A stretch of 64,000 bases of DNA from JAGXQV01 sp964451375 (lineage in GTDB: Bacteria; Pseudomonadota; Gammaproteobacteria; Burkholderiales; Sulfuricellaceae): the NCBI GenBank assembly GCA_964451375.1, contig CAYVIN010000001.1:71931-135930 (forward strand), written 5' to 3'. The position numbers and the translations under genes are program-made. Below are positions 33,850 to 41,096 of this stretch, one piece after another (the first letter of the stretch is position 1; each line of letters starts with the position of its first letter). The notes beneath the pieces are model-generated. The model was not told the DNA's origin. It saw only the letters and a program-made list of their open reading frames with translations, and did not search any database.

Positions 33850-34023
33850 ATGGCTATTCATTCCACTACTTTTGGTCGGGTTGAACTTTCCGGCAAGGAT
33901 GCCGAACGGTTTCAGCGCCACATGACTGAAGATAAACCCAACCCTGCGGCGAAGGCTTCGCTCGCTCGTGGCCGAGAAATGCTGCAGAGAATGGCTGTCA
34001 CTATTCAACCCACTCCTAAATAA
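33850..34023 (+). CDS. 57-aa protein of unknown function
   Basis: A small basic protein (MAIHSTTFGRVELSGKDAERF...) with a plausible perfect -10 TATAAT at 33817-33822 upstream but no good -35 at normal spacing. A weak GGTTG precedes the ATG. The composition looks like a real protein, but I recognise no family. Confidence 0.45.
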   Translation: MAIHSTTFGRVELSGKDAERFQRHMTEDKPNPAAKASLARGREMLQRMAVTIQPTPK

Positions 34024-34224
34024 AACAGTAATCTCGCCGAGATGCCATGATCTTCGGCGCGAGGCAGCAATTGGCGGAGCGAGCGGAGGTTGCATCAATC
34101 CAACGGGTGGTATATAGTTTTCTTTGAGGCAGGTAAATCCTGAACCAGCCGGGACGCCAACAAAGGTATCCTAAGCGCGCTGTAAACGCGTCGGCCTCAG
34201 GGGCTGCCACCCTACAAAATTATG

Positions 34225-34252
34225 AATGGCTCCAGCAGTGGAGCCATTTTTA
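34225..34252 (+). terminator. Rho-independent terminator
   Basis: A 10-bp perfect stem, AATGGCTCCA / TGGAGCCATT, with a GCAG loop followed by TTTTATTT. It ends transcription coming from the 57-aa gene side. The 200 bases before it (34024-34224) hold no gene but several hairpins, so an untranslated or small RNA ending here is possible. Confidence 0.75.
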
Positions 34253-34263
34253 TTTCTGGATCC

Positions 34264-34917
34264 ATGGCAGCGCATATCTATCTCGACGAGAGCGGTGATA
34301 CAGGTTGGCGGTTTGATTGCCCTTATACACAGGGTGGGTCAAGCCGGTTTCTTGTTATAGCGGCATGCGTGTCATCTCCAGTCAAAGATCACATACCAGA
34401 GCGTCTAGTCCGGCACCTCTACCAACATCGCGGGTGGAATCCAAAACGGGAAAAGAAATGGGCGCAAATGTCGCCAGAAGCCCGTACTTCATTTGCCAAG
34501 GCGGCTGCTAAATTGGCTGCGACCAACCCGGAAATCGATTTCTGTGCCATCGTGACAGATAAGCGGAATGTACAACCGCATATCCGAAAGGATGCCAATA
34601 AACTGTACAACTACATGGTCAAGTTGCTTTTGCTCGATGTGATGGCGCAGCACGAATATGTGAACCTGGTTCCAGACCCTCGCTCAATCAAGGTCGAGAG
34701 CGGCAACAGTCTTCACGATTATCTTCAAACTGAACTCTGGTTGGGATTGAATGCGCCAACCACACTTGAAACAACACCACGCGATAGTCGGCACTGCTTG
34801 AACCTTCAATTTACGGATATGCTTTCAGGAGTCGTTCAATCCTATTTTGAGTTTGGTGAAACCGCACATTGGCAGCATTTGGAGTCGCATATCAGGATTA
34901 AACGATTGTTCTTGTGA
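34264..34917 (+). CDS. DUF3800 domain protein
   Basis: A 217-aa protein beginning MAAHIYLDESGDTGW. The YLDESGD motif at the N-terminus and a later Asp-rich pattern (QFTDMLSGVVQ) are the signature of DUF3800, a family with an RNase H-like fold common near phages and defence islands; its activity is unproven. I chose the ATG at 34264, because an in-frame ATG at 34222 lies inside a terminator hairpin. Confidence 0.75.
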   Translation: MAAHIYLDESGDTGWRFDCPYTQGGSSRFLVIAACVSSPVKDHIPERLVRHLYQHRGWNPKREKKWAQMSPEARTSFAKAAAKLAATNPEIDFCAIVTDKRNVQPHIRKDANKLYNYMVKLLLLDVMAQHEYVNLVPDPRSIKVESGNSLHDYLQTELWLGLNAPTTLETTPRDSRHCLNLQFTDMLSGVVQSYFEFGETAHWQHLESHIRIKRLFL

Positions 34918-34988
34918 GCGGAGGTTCTGCAAACACTACGCGTGATGCCGGGTTGGGATGTGGGTGGTTTTTTTGTGTAGGCTGAATC

Positions 34989-35022
34989 GGTTGTTGTCGG
35001 GAATCGAACCCGCGTCCGCAAC
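34989..35022 (-). other. tmRNA/tRNA 3'-end-like fragment (possible attachment site)
   Basis: On the minus strand GCGGACGCGGGTTCGATTCC is followed by CG, a T-arm with the TTCGATT loop preceded by GGACGCGGG, as at the 3' end of ssrA (tmRNA). After CCCG the sequence departs from a normal acceptor and lacks CCA. No tmRNA body or matching acceptor 5' strand is found nearby. A displaced 3' fragment of this sort is what site-specific integration into ssrA leaves behind. Confidence 0.35.
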
Positions 35023-35142
35023 CCCGCAAACGTACTCAAATGCCCTAACTGTTACTATTTTGGCGTAATATTTCGTTTGTTTCCAGTCGCCTCCGCTCCA
35101 CCAATTAATCGTAACAATAACAATATGTTGCGATGCAGACAA

Positions 35143-35175
35143 CCCCGCTTCGTGGCAACGCTGGCGGGGTTTTTT
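35143..35175 (+). terminator. Rho-independent terminator
   Basis: A CCCCGC / GCGGGG stem with a 15-base loop is followed by TTTTTTG. No protein gene ends just before it. It may end a transcript running on from the DUF3800 gene or an unannotated small RNA. Confidence 0.6.
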
Positions 35176-35176
35176 G

Positions 35177-35461
35177 TTTTCTGGTGGTTGAGCTGTCGAA
35201 GCGCCATTTTGGGGGCTTTGCTCAAAATATAGGCAAATTATCTCTCTGTTCTCTGTTTGACCGTTGCCCAGTCAACAGTTCGGATGCCCTATTTACGGGG
35301 TTTCCAGCGGGGTGGTTTGAAATGTAAATTGGTGGCAGAGAGCGATTGAGATACAGCTTTCGCGCTGCGTTCAATATATGTCACGCATTTTCAAAGCGTT
35401 GCTACCAAGAGCAGGTTCCCACGAAGCTTCACGCAGTCCACACTTAACCGGAGCGCCCCAA
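35177..35461. other. intergenic stretch, nothing recognised
   Basis: No convincing gene, RNA or repeat is seen here. The start of the next gene at 35462 is supported by a weak CCGGAG. Confidence 0.5.
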
Positions 35462-35707
35462 ATGCACACGACCCAAATCCTTGAATACCTGAAAAAGCAC
35501 GGTGAACAGTTCGACGCAGAGATTGCTGACGCCATTGGTATCTCGCTGACTGAAATGCGCCTCCAGTTGACAGGTCTTGCGACCCGAGGTCAGGTCATGA
35601 CGTGTTATTCAACAAGGTTCGAAAATGGTCTGAAGGTTGAGGGAATGAAGTGCCGCTCAGTTGGATATATTCCTCCGCTGGCACGGGGCAGGAAAACCAC
35701 TTCATAG
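35462..35707 (+). CDS. small winged-helix DNA-binding-like protein
   Basis: An 81-aa protein from the ATG at 35462. ILEYLKKHGEQFDAEIADAIGISLTEMRLQLTGLATRGQVMTC is a typical winged-helix layout: helix, helix-turn-helix with recognition helix, then wing. GYIPP is at the end. It is probably a transcription regulator of an accessory gene; the target is unknown. Confidence 0.55.
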   Translation: MHTTQILEYLKKHGEQFDAEIADAIGISLTEMRLQLTGLATRGQVMTCYSTRFENGLKVEGMKCRSVGYIPPLARGRKTTS

Positions 35708-35737
35708 CTGCTATAAGAAAGGCAAGGTGAAAGAACC

Positions 35738-36211
35738 ATGCGTAAACAGATTGTTACCCAAGAATCTCAAAATGTCTCAGCCGTCGATCAAAACTGGCTG
35801 GATTTAGACCGGTTGGCGCACGTTCAACTCACGTCTGAAGACCCGGCGCATCCCATAGAGGCTGCGTTGATACCGGGGGCGGGGTTGGGTTGGAAAGCCG
35901 CCCAGGGCGGCAAACAGTCAATTCGCCTCGTGTTCGACGAAGTGCAGCGGATACGGCGGATTCAACTACAGATACACGAAGCTCAGCAGGCTCGTACCCA
36001 GGAATTCGTATTGCAGTGGCGGGAGGGGGGTGGTCAGGCCTATCGGGAAATTGTGCGCCAGCAATACAACTTCATTCCGCCGACAATGGCCGACGAGTTT
36101 GAGGACTACGCAGTAGACTTGAACGGCGTAAAGGTGCTGGAGTTAAGAATTGTTCCTGACATCAGCGGTGGAAATGCCGTCGCATCCGTCGCATCCCTGC
36201 GCCTGGCATGA
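35738..36211 (+). CDS. putative carbohydrate-binding-like beta-sandwich protein
   Basis: A 157-aa protein with no signal peptide. The run of strands (KQSIRLVFDEVQRIRRIQLQI, FVLQWREGG, YREIVRQQYNF) and the end VDLNGVKVLELRIVPDISGG resemble discoidin/CBM-type jelly rolls. It follows the winged-helix gene on the same strand by 30 bases, with AAGGCAAGGTG upstream. Function is unknown; the fold is an inference. Confidence 0.5.
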   Translation: MRKQIVTQESQNVSAVDQNWLDLDRLAHVQLTSEDPAHPIEAALIPGAGLGWKAAQGGKQSIRLVFDEVQRIRRIQLQIHEAQQARTQEFVLQWREGGGQAYREIVRQQYNFIPPTMADEFEDYAVDLNGVKVLELRIVPDISGGNAVASVASLRLA

Positions 36212-36550
36212 AATCTCAACGTTCCCTTTGTGGCAGCCGTTAAGCATCTTGAATTTTCTATTAGCTGAGCATGTGGGGAGCGGGCGTAAATTGGCGGCGG
36301 GAGCAACTAACCTGAATTTGGCATAGAAAGGGCGAATATCCACGTAACCATTTGATAGAAGTTGTTTTGTCTAGAAACGGATTCGCAAAAAAATGTCTAC
36401 AGGTACTCGCCCTGGTTCCGATTTTACCCCAGGACAACTGCGCTTCCCTGCCGCTGCGGGCTACACGATTCGAGGCGACTTCTCTGGTGTAACGGCGTGC
36501 AAAAATTGGCTCCTTTTTGTGCAATAAATGGCATTACCAAATATTGCACT
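36212..36550. other. intergenic region with an inverted repeat before the next gene
   Basis: No gene is seen. The last 32 bases hold GTGCAATA (36519-36526) and TATTGCAC (36542-36549), perfect 8-base arms 15 bases apart, ending one base before the ATG at 36551. This fits a regulator-binding site. Confidence 0.45.
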
Positions 36551-36841
36551 ATGCGCAACAAAATTGCAGCCGGGGATTACACGTTGGAGGAACTGCTGAG
36601 GCTGGTGGCTTATCAACTAACACACCCCCAGGGGAAGAAGACCCGCAGGCGCGAAGCAGAAACCCGTGAAAGAGCAAAGGCGTTTCAGCAACAAGGGCTG
36701 AACACATCCGAAATCGCGCGCCGATTTAGGAATATCCCGCCAGGCGGCGTGGAAGGCGCTCCGACAATTCTCCGACACCCAATAGGCGAAAAGGGGTGCG
36801 CATTAGTGCGCACGGATGCGCACAAAAATAACATAACATGA
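36551..36841 (+). CDS. small helix-turn-helix-like protein
   Basis: A 96-aa basic protein. RERAKAFQQQGLNTSEIARRF resembles the resolvase-type HTH. The start at 36551 follows an inverted repeat (36519-36549), so autoregulation is possible. It ends 9 bases before tRNA-Leu, and its last codons overlap a run of GTGCGCA direct repeats. No known family. Confidence 0.4.
   Translation: MRNKIAAGDYTLEELLRLVAYQLTHPQGKKTRRREAETRERAKAFQQQGLNTSEIARRFRNIPPGGVEGAPTILRHPIGEKGCALVRTDAHKNNIT
36796..36823 (+). repeat. GTGCGCA direct repeats (iteron-like)
   Basis: GTGCGCA (36796-36802), GTGCGCAC (36806-36813) and ATGCGCAC (36816-36823) recur every 10 bases, one helical turn, just outside the tRNA-Leu 3' end. 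Their position and phasing fit arm-type sites of an integrase or another cooperative DNA-binding protein. Confidence 0.4.
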
Positions 36842-36850
36842 TGATTTTAA

Positions 36851-36937
36851 TGGTGCCCGGAACCGGAATCGAACCGGTACAGCCGTAAGGCCGAGGGATT
36901 TTAAGTCCCTTGTGTCTACCTATTTCACCATCCGGGC
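36851..36937 (-). tRNA. tRNA-Leu (TAA)
   Basis: 87 bases including an encoded CCA. GCCCGGA/TCCGGGC form the acceptor stem, ACTTAAAATCC holds anticodon TAA, a long type II variable arm (CGGCCTTACGGCTG) is present, and the T-loop is GGTTCGATTCC. Its 3' end faces the accessory region to the left. Confidence 0.95.
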
Positions 36938-36974
36938 TAACTGCAAATGATTTTAGCCGCTAATGTGCTAGATA

Positions 36975-37048
36975 TGGAGGCGGGGGTCGGAATCGAACCG
37001 GCGTAGACGGCTTTGCAGGCCGCTGCATGACCACTCTGCCACCCCGCC
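36975..37048 (-). tRNA. tRNA-Cys (GCA)
   Basis: 74 bases with an encoded CCA. Acceptor is GGCGGGG/CCCCGCC, anticodon GCA sits in CCTGCAAAG, and the T-loop is GGTTCGATTCC. Second in the three-tRNA transcript. Confidence 0.95.
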
Positions 37049-37106
37049 ATGCGATACGAAGAAGCGAAAAAGGGAAAGCTGACGCTTTCCCTATTTGCTG
37101 TGAAAC

Positions 37107-37182
<76 letters not shown>

Positions 37183-37197
37183 AATCAAGAAGCCGCT

Positions 37198-37225
37198 ATT
37201 TTAATGATTCCCGAATCAAAGTCAA
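37198..37225 (-). promoter_or_regulatory. tRNA operon promoter
   Basis: On the minus strand TTGACT (37225-37220), a 16-base gap and TAAAAT (37203-37198) lie 15 bases before tRNA-Gly. Position and near-consensus boxes fit a strong sigma70 promoter for the three tRNAs. The rest of 37226-37462 is AT-rich and shows no gene. Confidence 0.65.
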
Positions 37226-37462
37226 GCATTTCACCTCGATTATTTTTTTACAGAATCAGCATTGACGGGGCCTCGCGAGAGATATCAGATAGATAGGCGA
37301 TTCTCTGGCGGTAAAACAAAATGCCAAAAACAGCGACAATTGGAAAAAAGCGCGGATTTTCCGCCCAGAATGAACAATATGGAATATGTGAATTGCGGGG
37401 TAAAAAACAAAAAAATCGGCATTCCCGGAAAACAGCAACCAAGCTGTCCTTGGGATGGCTAA

Positions 37463-38023
37463 TCAGGGATGCTCGAAAGCCTTCTTGAGGTAATACCCCA
37501 TCGACCACAAAGTCAGCACGGCGGCGATGTAAATCAACCAGGTTCCCCACCAGTGCGCATCAATGATATTCAAGAGTGGATCGTGATACAGCAGCATCAG
37601 GATCGCCGCCATTTGCGCGGTGGTCTTGAGTTTGCCGACGAAGGAAACCGCGACACTCTTGCGTTTGCCCAAGCCGGCCATCCATTCACGCAGCGCCGAA
37701 ATGGTGATTTCCCGCCCGACGATAATCAGCGCAATCACCGCATCCACCCGCCCCAACTGCACCAGCAGGATCAGCGCCGCAGCCACCATCAGCTTGTCGG
37801 CCACCGGATCAAGGAACGCGCCAAATGCAGAAGTTTGGTTAAGCGCCCGCGCCAGATAGCCATCCAGCCAATCGGTTGCCGCAGCGACGGCGAAAATTGC
37901 AGTGCCGACGAAATTCACCCATTGCGGATGCACCCATCCCGGCGGAAGGTAGAACACCGCCACGAACACCGGAATCAACCAGATACGCAGCCAGGTAAGA
38001 AGATTGGGAATATTGATGGGCAT
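37463..38023 (-). CDS. pgsA: CDP-diacylglycerol--glycerol-3-phosphate 3-phosphatidyltransferase
   Basis: A 186-aa inner-membrane enzyme that makes phosphatidylglycerol phosphate, the committed step to PG and cardiolipin. The CDP-alcohol phosphotransferase motif D-x2-DG-x2-AR-x8-G-x3-D-x3-D is complete (DWLDGYLAR ... GAFLDPVADKL). The opening MPINIPNLLTWLRIWLIP is typical of PgsA, and about four to five membrane helices follow. It lies 6 bases after uvrC, a classic proteobacterial pairing. Confidence 0.95.
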   Translation of the reverse strand: MPINIPNLLTWLRIWLIPVFVAVFYLPPGWVHPQWVNFVGTAIFAVAAATDWLDGYLARALNQTSAFGAFLDPVADKLMVAAALILLVQLGRVDAVIALIIVGREITISALREWMAGLGKRKSVAVSFVGKLKTTAQMAAILMLLYHDPLLNIIDAHWWGTWLIYIAAVLTLWSMGYYLKKAFEHP

Positions 38024-38029
38024 TAAGTC

Positions 38030-39829
38030 TTAGTGCAGTTCCTGATAAATCTGTTCGGCCAGGGCGCGGCTGATGCCCTCCACCTGCGCCAATTCGTCCA
38101 CGCTGGCGGCCAGCACCCCTTTTAATCCACCGAAACGCGCCAGCAGCTTTTGCCGGCGTTTCGCCCCGATGCCGCGCACATCTTCGAGCGTGGAATGTGT
38201 GCGCGCCTTGCCGCGTTTGGCCCGATGTCCTTGAATCGCGAAGCGGTGCGCCTCGTCGCGAATCTGCTGAATCAGGTGCAACCCCGCGTGATCCTTGGGC
38301 AATTGTACTGCCTTTTGCCCCCCCGGAAAAATCAACTGCTCCAAGCCAGGCTTGCGCTCCACACCTTTCGCCACGCCGATCAGGAAAATATCGTTGAGGC
38401 CGACCTCCGCCATCACCTCGACAGCAATGCCCAACTGACCCTTGCCGCCGTCGATCAGCACCAGGTCGGGCATCTTCCCTTCCCCGGCGGCGATTTTGCC
38501 GTAACGCCGCGACAACGCATCGCGCATCGCCGCAAAATCATCGCCCGGCGTAATCCCGGTTACATTGTAGCGGCGGTATTCGCCGTTCTGCATCGCAAAC
38601 TGGTCGTACACCACGCACGACGCCACCGTCGCCTCGCCCATGGTGTGGCTGATATCGAAACACTCGATGCGCTGCACGTTCTCCGGCAGCCCCAGCGCTT
38701 CCTGCAAGGCGCTCAAACGCGCCTCCTGGGTCGCTTGCTGACCGAGGCGCTGCTGCGCTGCCAGGCTGGCGTTTTCACCTGCCATGCGCAGCCACACGCG
38801 CCGCTCGCCGCTCGGATTGCTGTTGATCTGCACCTTGCGTTTGGCCTGTTCGCTCAACAGGGCCTCCAGCATTTCCGCCTCGAATTTTTCTCCGACCACA
38901 ATCTGCGGCGGCACAGGCCGATTGAGATAGTGCTGGGTGAGGAAAGCCTCCAGCGCGGTTTGCACGTCGCAACCGTCGGCGTTTTTCGGGAAAAAACTCT
39001 TGTCCCCCAAATGCCGTCCGCCACGCACCATCACCAGATTTACGCAAAGGATACCGTCGGCTTCCACACACGCCACTACATCGGCATCCACCCCGCTATC
39101 CGAACTGACGAACTGTTTTTCCTGCACCTTGCGTAGCGCAGTAATCCTGTCGCGCAGCAGCGCCGCCCGCTCGAAATTCAGCGCCTCCGCCTCGGTGTGC
39201 ATGGCATCGCTCAACTCCTGCAAGACCTGCTGCTGTTTGCCGTCCAGGAACAACGCCGCGCGCGTCACGTCGCGCCGATAGGCCTCCTCGTCGATCAGTC
39301 CCACACACGGCGCGGTACAACGTTTGATCTGGTGCAACAAGCAGGGGCGGGTGCGGTTACTGAAAACGCTATCCTCGCAGGTGCGCAGGCTAAACACTTT
39401 TTGCAGCAACTGGATGCTCTCGCGCACCGGCGCGGCGGCGGGAAACGGGCCGAAATACTGGTTTTTCTTGTCCAGCGCGCCGCGATGAAAACCCAGACGC
39501 GGAAAACGATGCCCAGTCAGCATCACATAGGGATAGGATTTATCGTCGCGAAACAGGATGTTGTAACGCGGCGACAGAGCTTTGATGAGGTTGTTTTCGA
39601 GGAGCAGCGCCTCGCTCTCGGTGCGCGTCACGGTAGTCTCGATGCGCGCGATCTGCGACACCATCATCGCGGTGCGCGGCATCAGTCCGGTCTTGCGGAA
39701 ATACGAGGAAACCCGTTTCTTCAGTTCACGCGCCTTGCCGACGTAAATTACCTCGCCTGCCGCATTGATCATGCGATAGACGCCCGGCAACAGCGGTAGC
39801 GAGGCAAGGACGGGCTTCGAGTCGAACAA
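38030..39829 (-). CDS. uvrC: excinuclease ABC subunit C
   Basis: A 599-aa dual-incision nuclease of nucleotide excision repair. The N-terminal GIY-YIG domain (LPGVYRM ... VIYVGKA), a UvrB-binding UVR stretch, the RNase H-like domain (IECFDISHTMGE ... DLVLIDGGKGQL) and C-terminal helix-hairpin-helix repeats (DVRGIGAKRRQKLLARFGG, QVEGISRALAEQIY) are all present, at normal length. The start appears to be TTG at 39829, directly after the stop of the tautomerase-like gene. Confidence 0.95.
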   Translation of the reverse strand: MFDSKPVLASLPLLPGVYRMINAAGEVIYVGKARELKKRVSSYFRKTGLMPRTAMMVSQIARIETTVTRTESEALLLENNLIKALSPRYNILFRDDKSYPYVMLTGHRFPRLGFHRGALDKKNQYFGPFPAAAPVRESIQLLQKVFSLRTCEDSVFSNRTRPCLLHQIKRCTAPCVGLIDEEAYRRDVTRAALFLDGKQQQVLQELSDAMHTEAEALNFERAALLRDRITALRKVQEKQFVSSDSGVDADVVACVEADGILCVNLVMVRGGRHLGDKSFFPKNADGCDVQTALEAFLTQHYLNRPVPPQIVVGEKFEAEMLEALLSEQAKRKVQINSNPSGERRVWLRMAGENASLAAQQRLGQQATQEARLSALQEALGLPENVQRIECFDISHTMGEATVASCVVYDQFAMQNGEYRRYNVTGITPGDDFAAMRDALSRRYGKIAAGEGKMPDLVLIDGGKGQLGIAVEVMAEVGLNDIFLIGVAKGVERKPGLEQLIFPGGQKAVQLPKDHAGLHLIQQIRDEAHRFAIQGHRAKRGKARTHSTLEDVRGIGAKRRQKLLARFGGLKGVLAASVDELAQVEGISRALAEQIYQELH

Positions 39830-39831
39830 GG

Positions 39832-40017
39832 CTAGTCTTCGTCGAGCAACTTACCGGCGAACGCCCAATTCTCGAAAGGCGACTCGTCGAAGGAAATCAC
39901 GCAATAGGATTTCGGCTTGTGGGCGATGCGCTCCAGGGTATCGGTAATTTCCTCGGCGATCTGTTTCTTCTGCTCGCGGGTCAACTCACCGGCAACCTTG
40001 ATGTTCACGTAGGGCAT
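39832..40017 (-). CDS. 4-oxalocrotonate tautomerase-like protein
   Basis: A 61-aa protein beginning MPYVNIKVAGELTREQKKQIAEEITDTLERI, a 4-OT family fold with the usual catalytic Pro2 exposed after Met removal. Family members are small multimeric keto-enol tautomerases; the natural substrate is unknown. It starts one base after the stop of the UDG gene and ends two bases before the uvrC start, so the genes form one operon. Confidence 0.8.
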   Translation of the reverse strand: MPYVNIKVAGELTREQKKQIAEEITDTLERIAHKPKSYCVISFDESPFENWAFAGKLLDED

Positions 40018-40018
40018 A

Positions 40019-40663
40019 TCAGTTCTCCTCGTCGAAATCCGCGCGGATGCGCGCAAAAACCGCCTCGAACATCGCTGGGGTGAGGCGTTTGGTCTGGGTA
40101 TTATAACGGGAGCAATGATAGCTGTCGTAAAGCCGCCGCCCACCCGACAACACATGTTGCGCCGCATGGCCGAACGGATAATCCTTGAGCTTGGCGTCCA
40201 CCGCGCGCAACACTGCCGAGTGGGCAATATTGCCCAGAGCCAGAATCACCGTAGCGGGCGGCAAAGCGGCGATCTCGCTGCGCAAAAAACCGTTGCACTC
40301 GCGGATTTCCGCCGGTTCCGGCTTGTTCTGCGGGGGCAGGCACTTCACCGCATTGGTAATACGGCAGCCGATCAGCTCCAGCCCATCGTCCGCCGCCACC
40401 GAAACCGGACGACTGGCGAAACCGAAGCGATGCAGGGTTTCATACAGCAAAATCCCCGCGAAATCCCCGGTAAACGGCCTGCCGCTGCGGTTCGCCCCAT
40501 GCATCCCCGGCGCCAGCCCGACGATCAGCAGACGCGGTTTGGCGTCCCCGAAAGGTGCGACCGGCCTCGCGTGATACGCCGGATATTCTCCCCGCACCTC
40601 ATCGAGGAAGCCCGCCAGACGTGGACAACGTCGGCAATCGAGGGAAAACTTCTGTGCTGCATT
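40019..40663 (-). CDS. uracil-DNA glycosylase, family 4/5-like
   Basis: A 214-aa base-excision enzyme. GLAPGMHGANRSGRPFTGDFAG is the uracil-pocket motif of the UDGb (family 5) type, ITNAVKCLPPQNKP the second, and YHCSRYNTQTKRLT the DNA-intercalation loop. Four Cys in the N- and mid-region (CRRC, C in GCRITNAVKC) could hold a 4Fe-4S cluster as in these families. It removes uracil from DNA and fits the repair setting with uvrC. An in-frame ATG 21 bases upstream is an alternative start. Confidence 0.85.
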   Translation of the reverse strand, partial: NAAQKFSLDCRRCPRLAGFLDEVRGEYPAYHARPVAPFGDAKPRLLIVGLAPGMHGANRSGRPFTGDFAGILLYETLHRFGFASRPVSVAADDGLELIGCRITNAVKCLPPQNKPEPAEIRECNGFLRSEIAALPPATVILALGNIAHSAVLRAVDAKLKDYPFGHAAQHVLSGGRRLYDSYHCSRYNTQTKRLTPAMFEAVFARIRADFDEEN

Positions 40664-40684
40664 CATCCTGGTCAACCTTTGCAT

Positions 40685-41096
40685 TTACATTATTCCGAAT
40701 TTCTCGATACTTCGCAGAACTGCTCCGCGCTGTTCACCATGGCGCTGGAAGGGCTGCATTTTATAGAATATCCGTGCGGATTTGACGCGATTCCGGTAGA
40801 AAAGTCGGTTGCCCGGCGTGAAGCTTCAGATTTACCATAAACGGATAACGCCAAGCTTTTTTGGAGCCAATTGCGCTATATCAACGACAACTTCCGGCAT
40901 TGCAGCAGAGACTTTCCGGCATAGGCTGGAGATGGTAAAGCGAGGCGATTGAAGCCCGAAATCCTTCTTGCTTTCATACCAGAAAAAACCGGCGAATGTA
41001 TTTTCCCCGCAATGTTGAAGCAAGAGCCCCCACCCCGCGTAGAGCAGATATTTCACTAAAATAAACAACAACACCAACAACAAGGATATCCACGAC
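40685..41096. other. intergenic region, nothing recognised
   Basis: About 410 bases between divergent genes. No gene or RNA is convincing. The last 60 bases are AT-rich (ACTAAAATAAACAACAAC) and end in AAGGATATCC before the autotransporter start, so the promoter of that gene is probably here. Confidence 0.4.

Noticed and set aside
34130..34200. A tmRNA-tag-like frame GCC AAC AAA GGT ... (ANKGILSAL stop) ahead of the terminator
   Set aside because: It lacks the usual ALAA-type ending, is on the opposite strand to the T-arm fragment and has no tRNA-like ends, so coincidence is more likely.
37469..39136. Long plus-strand frames opposite pgsA and uvrC
   Set aside because: They are antisense to two well-conserved genes and arise from high GC codon use.
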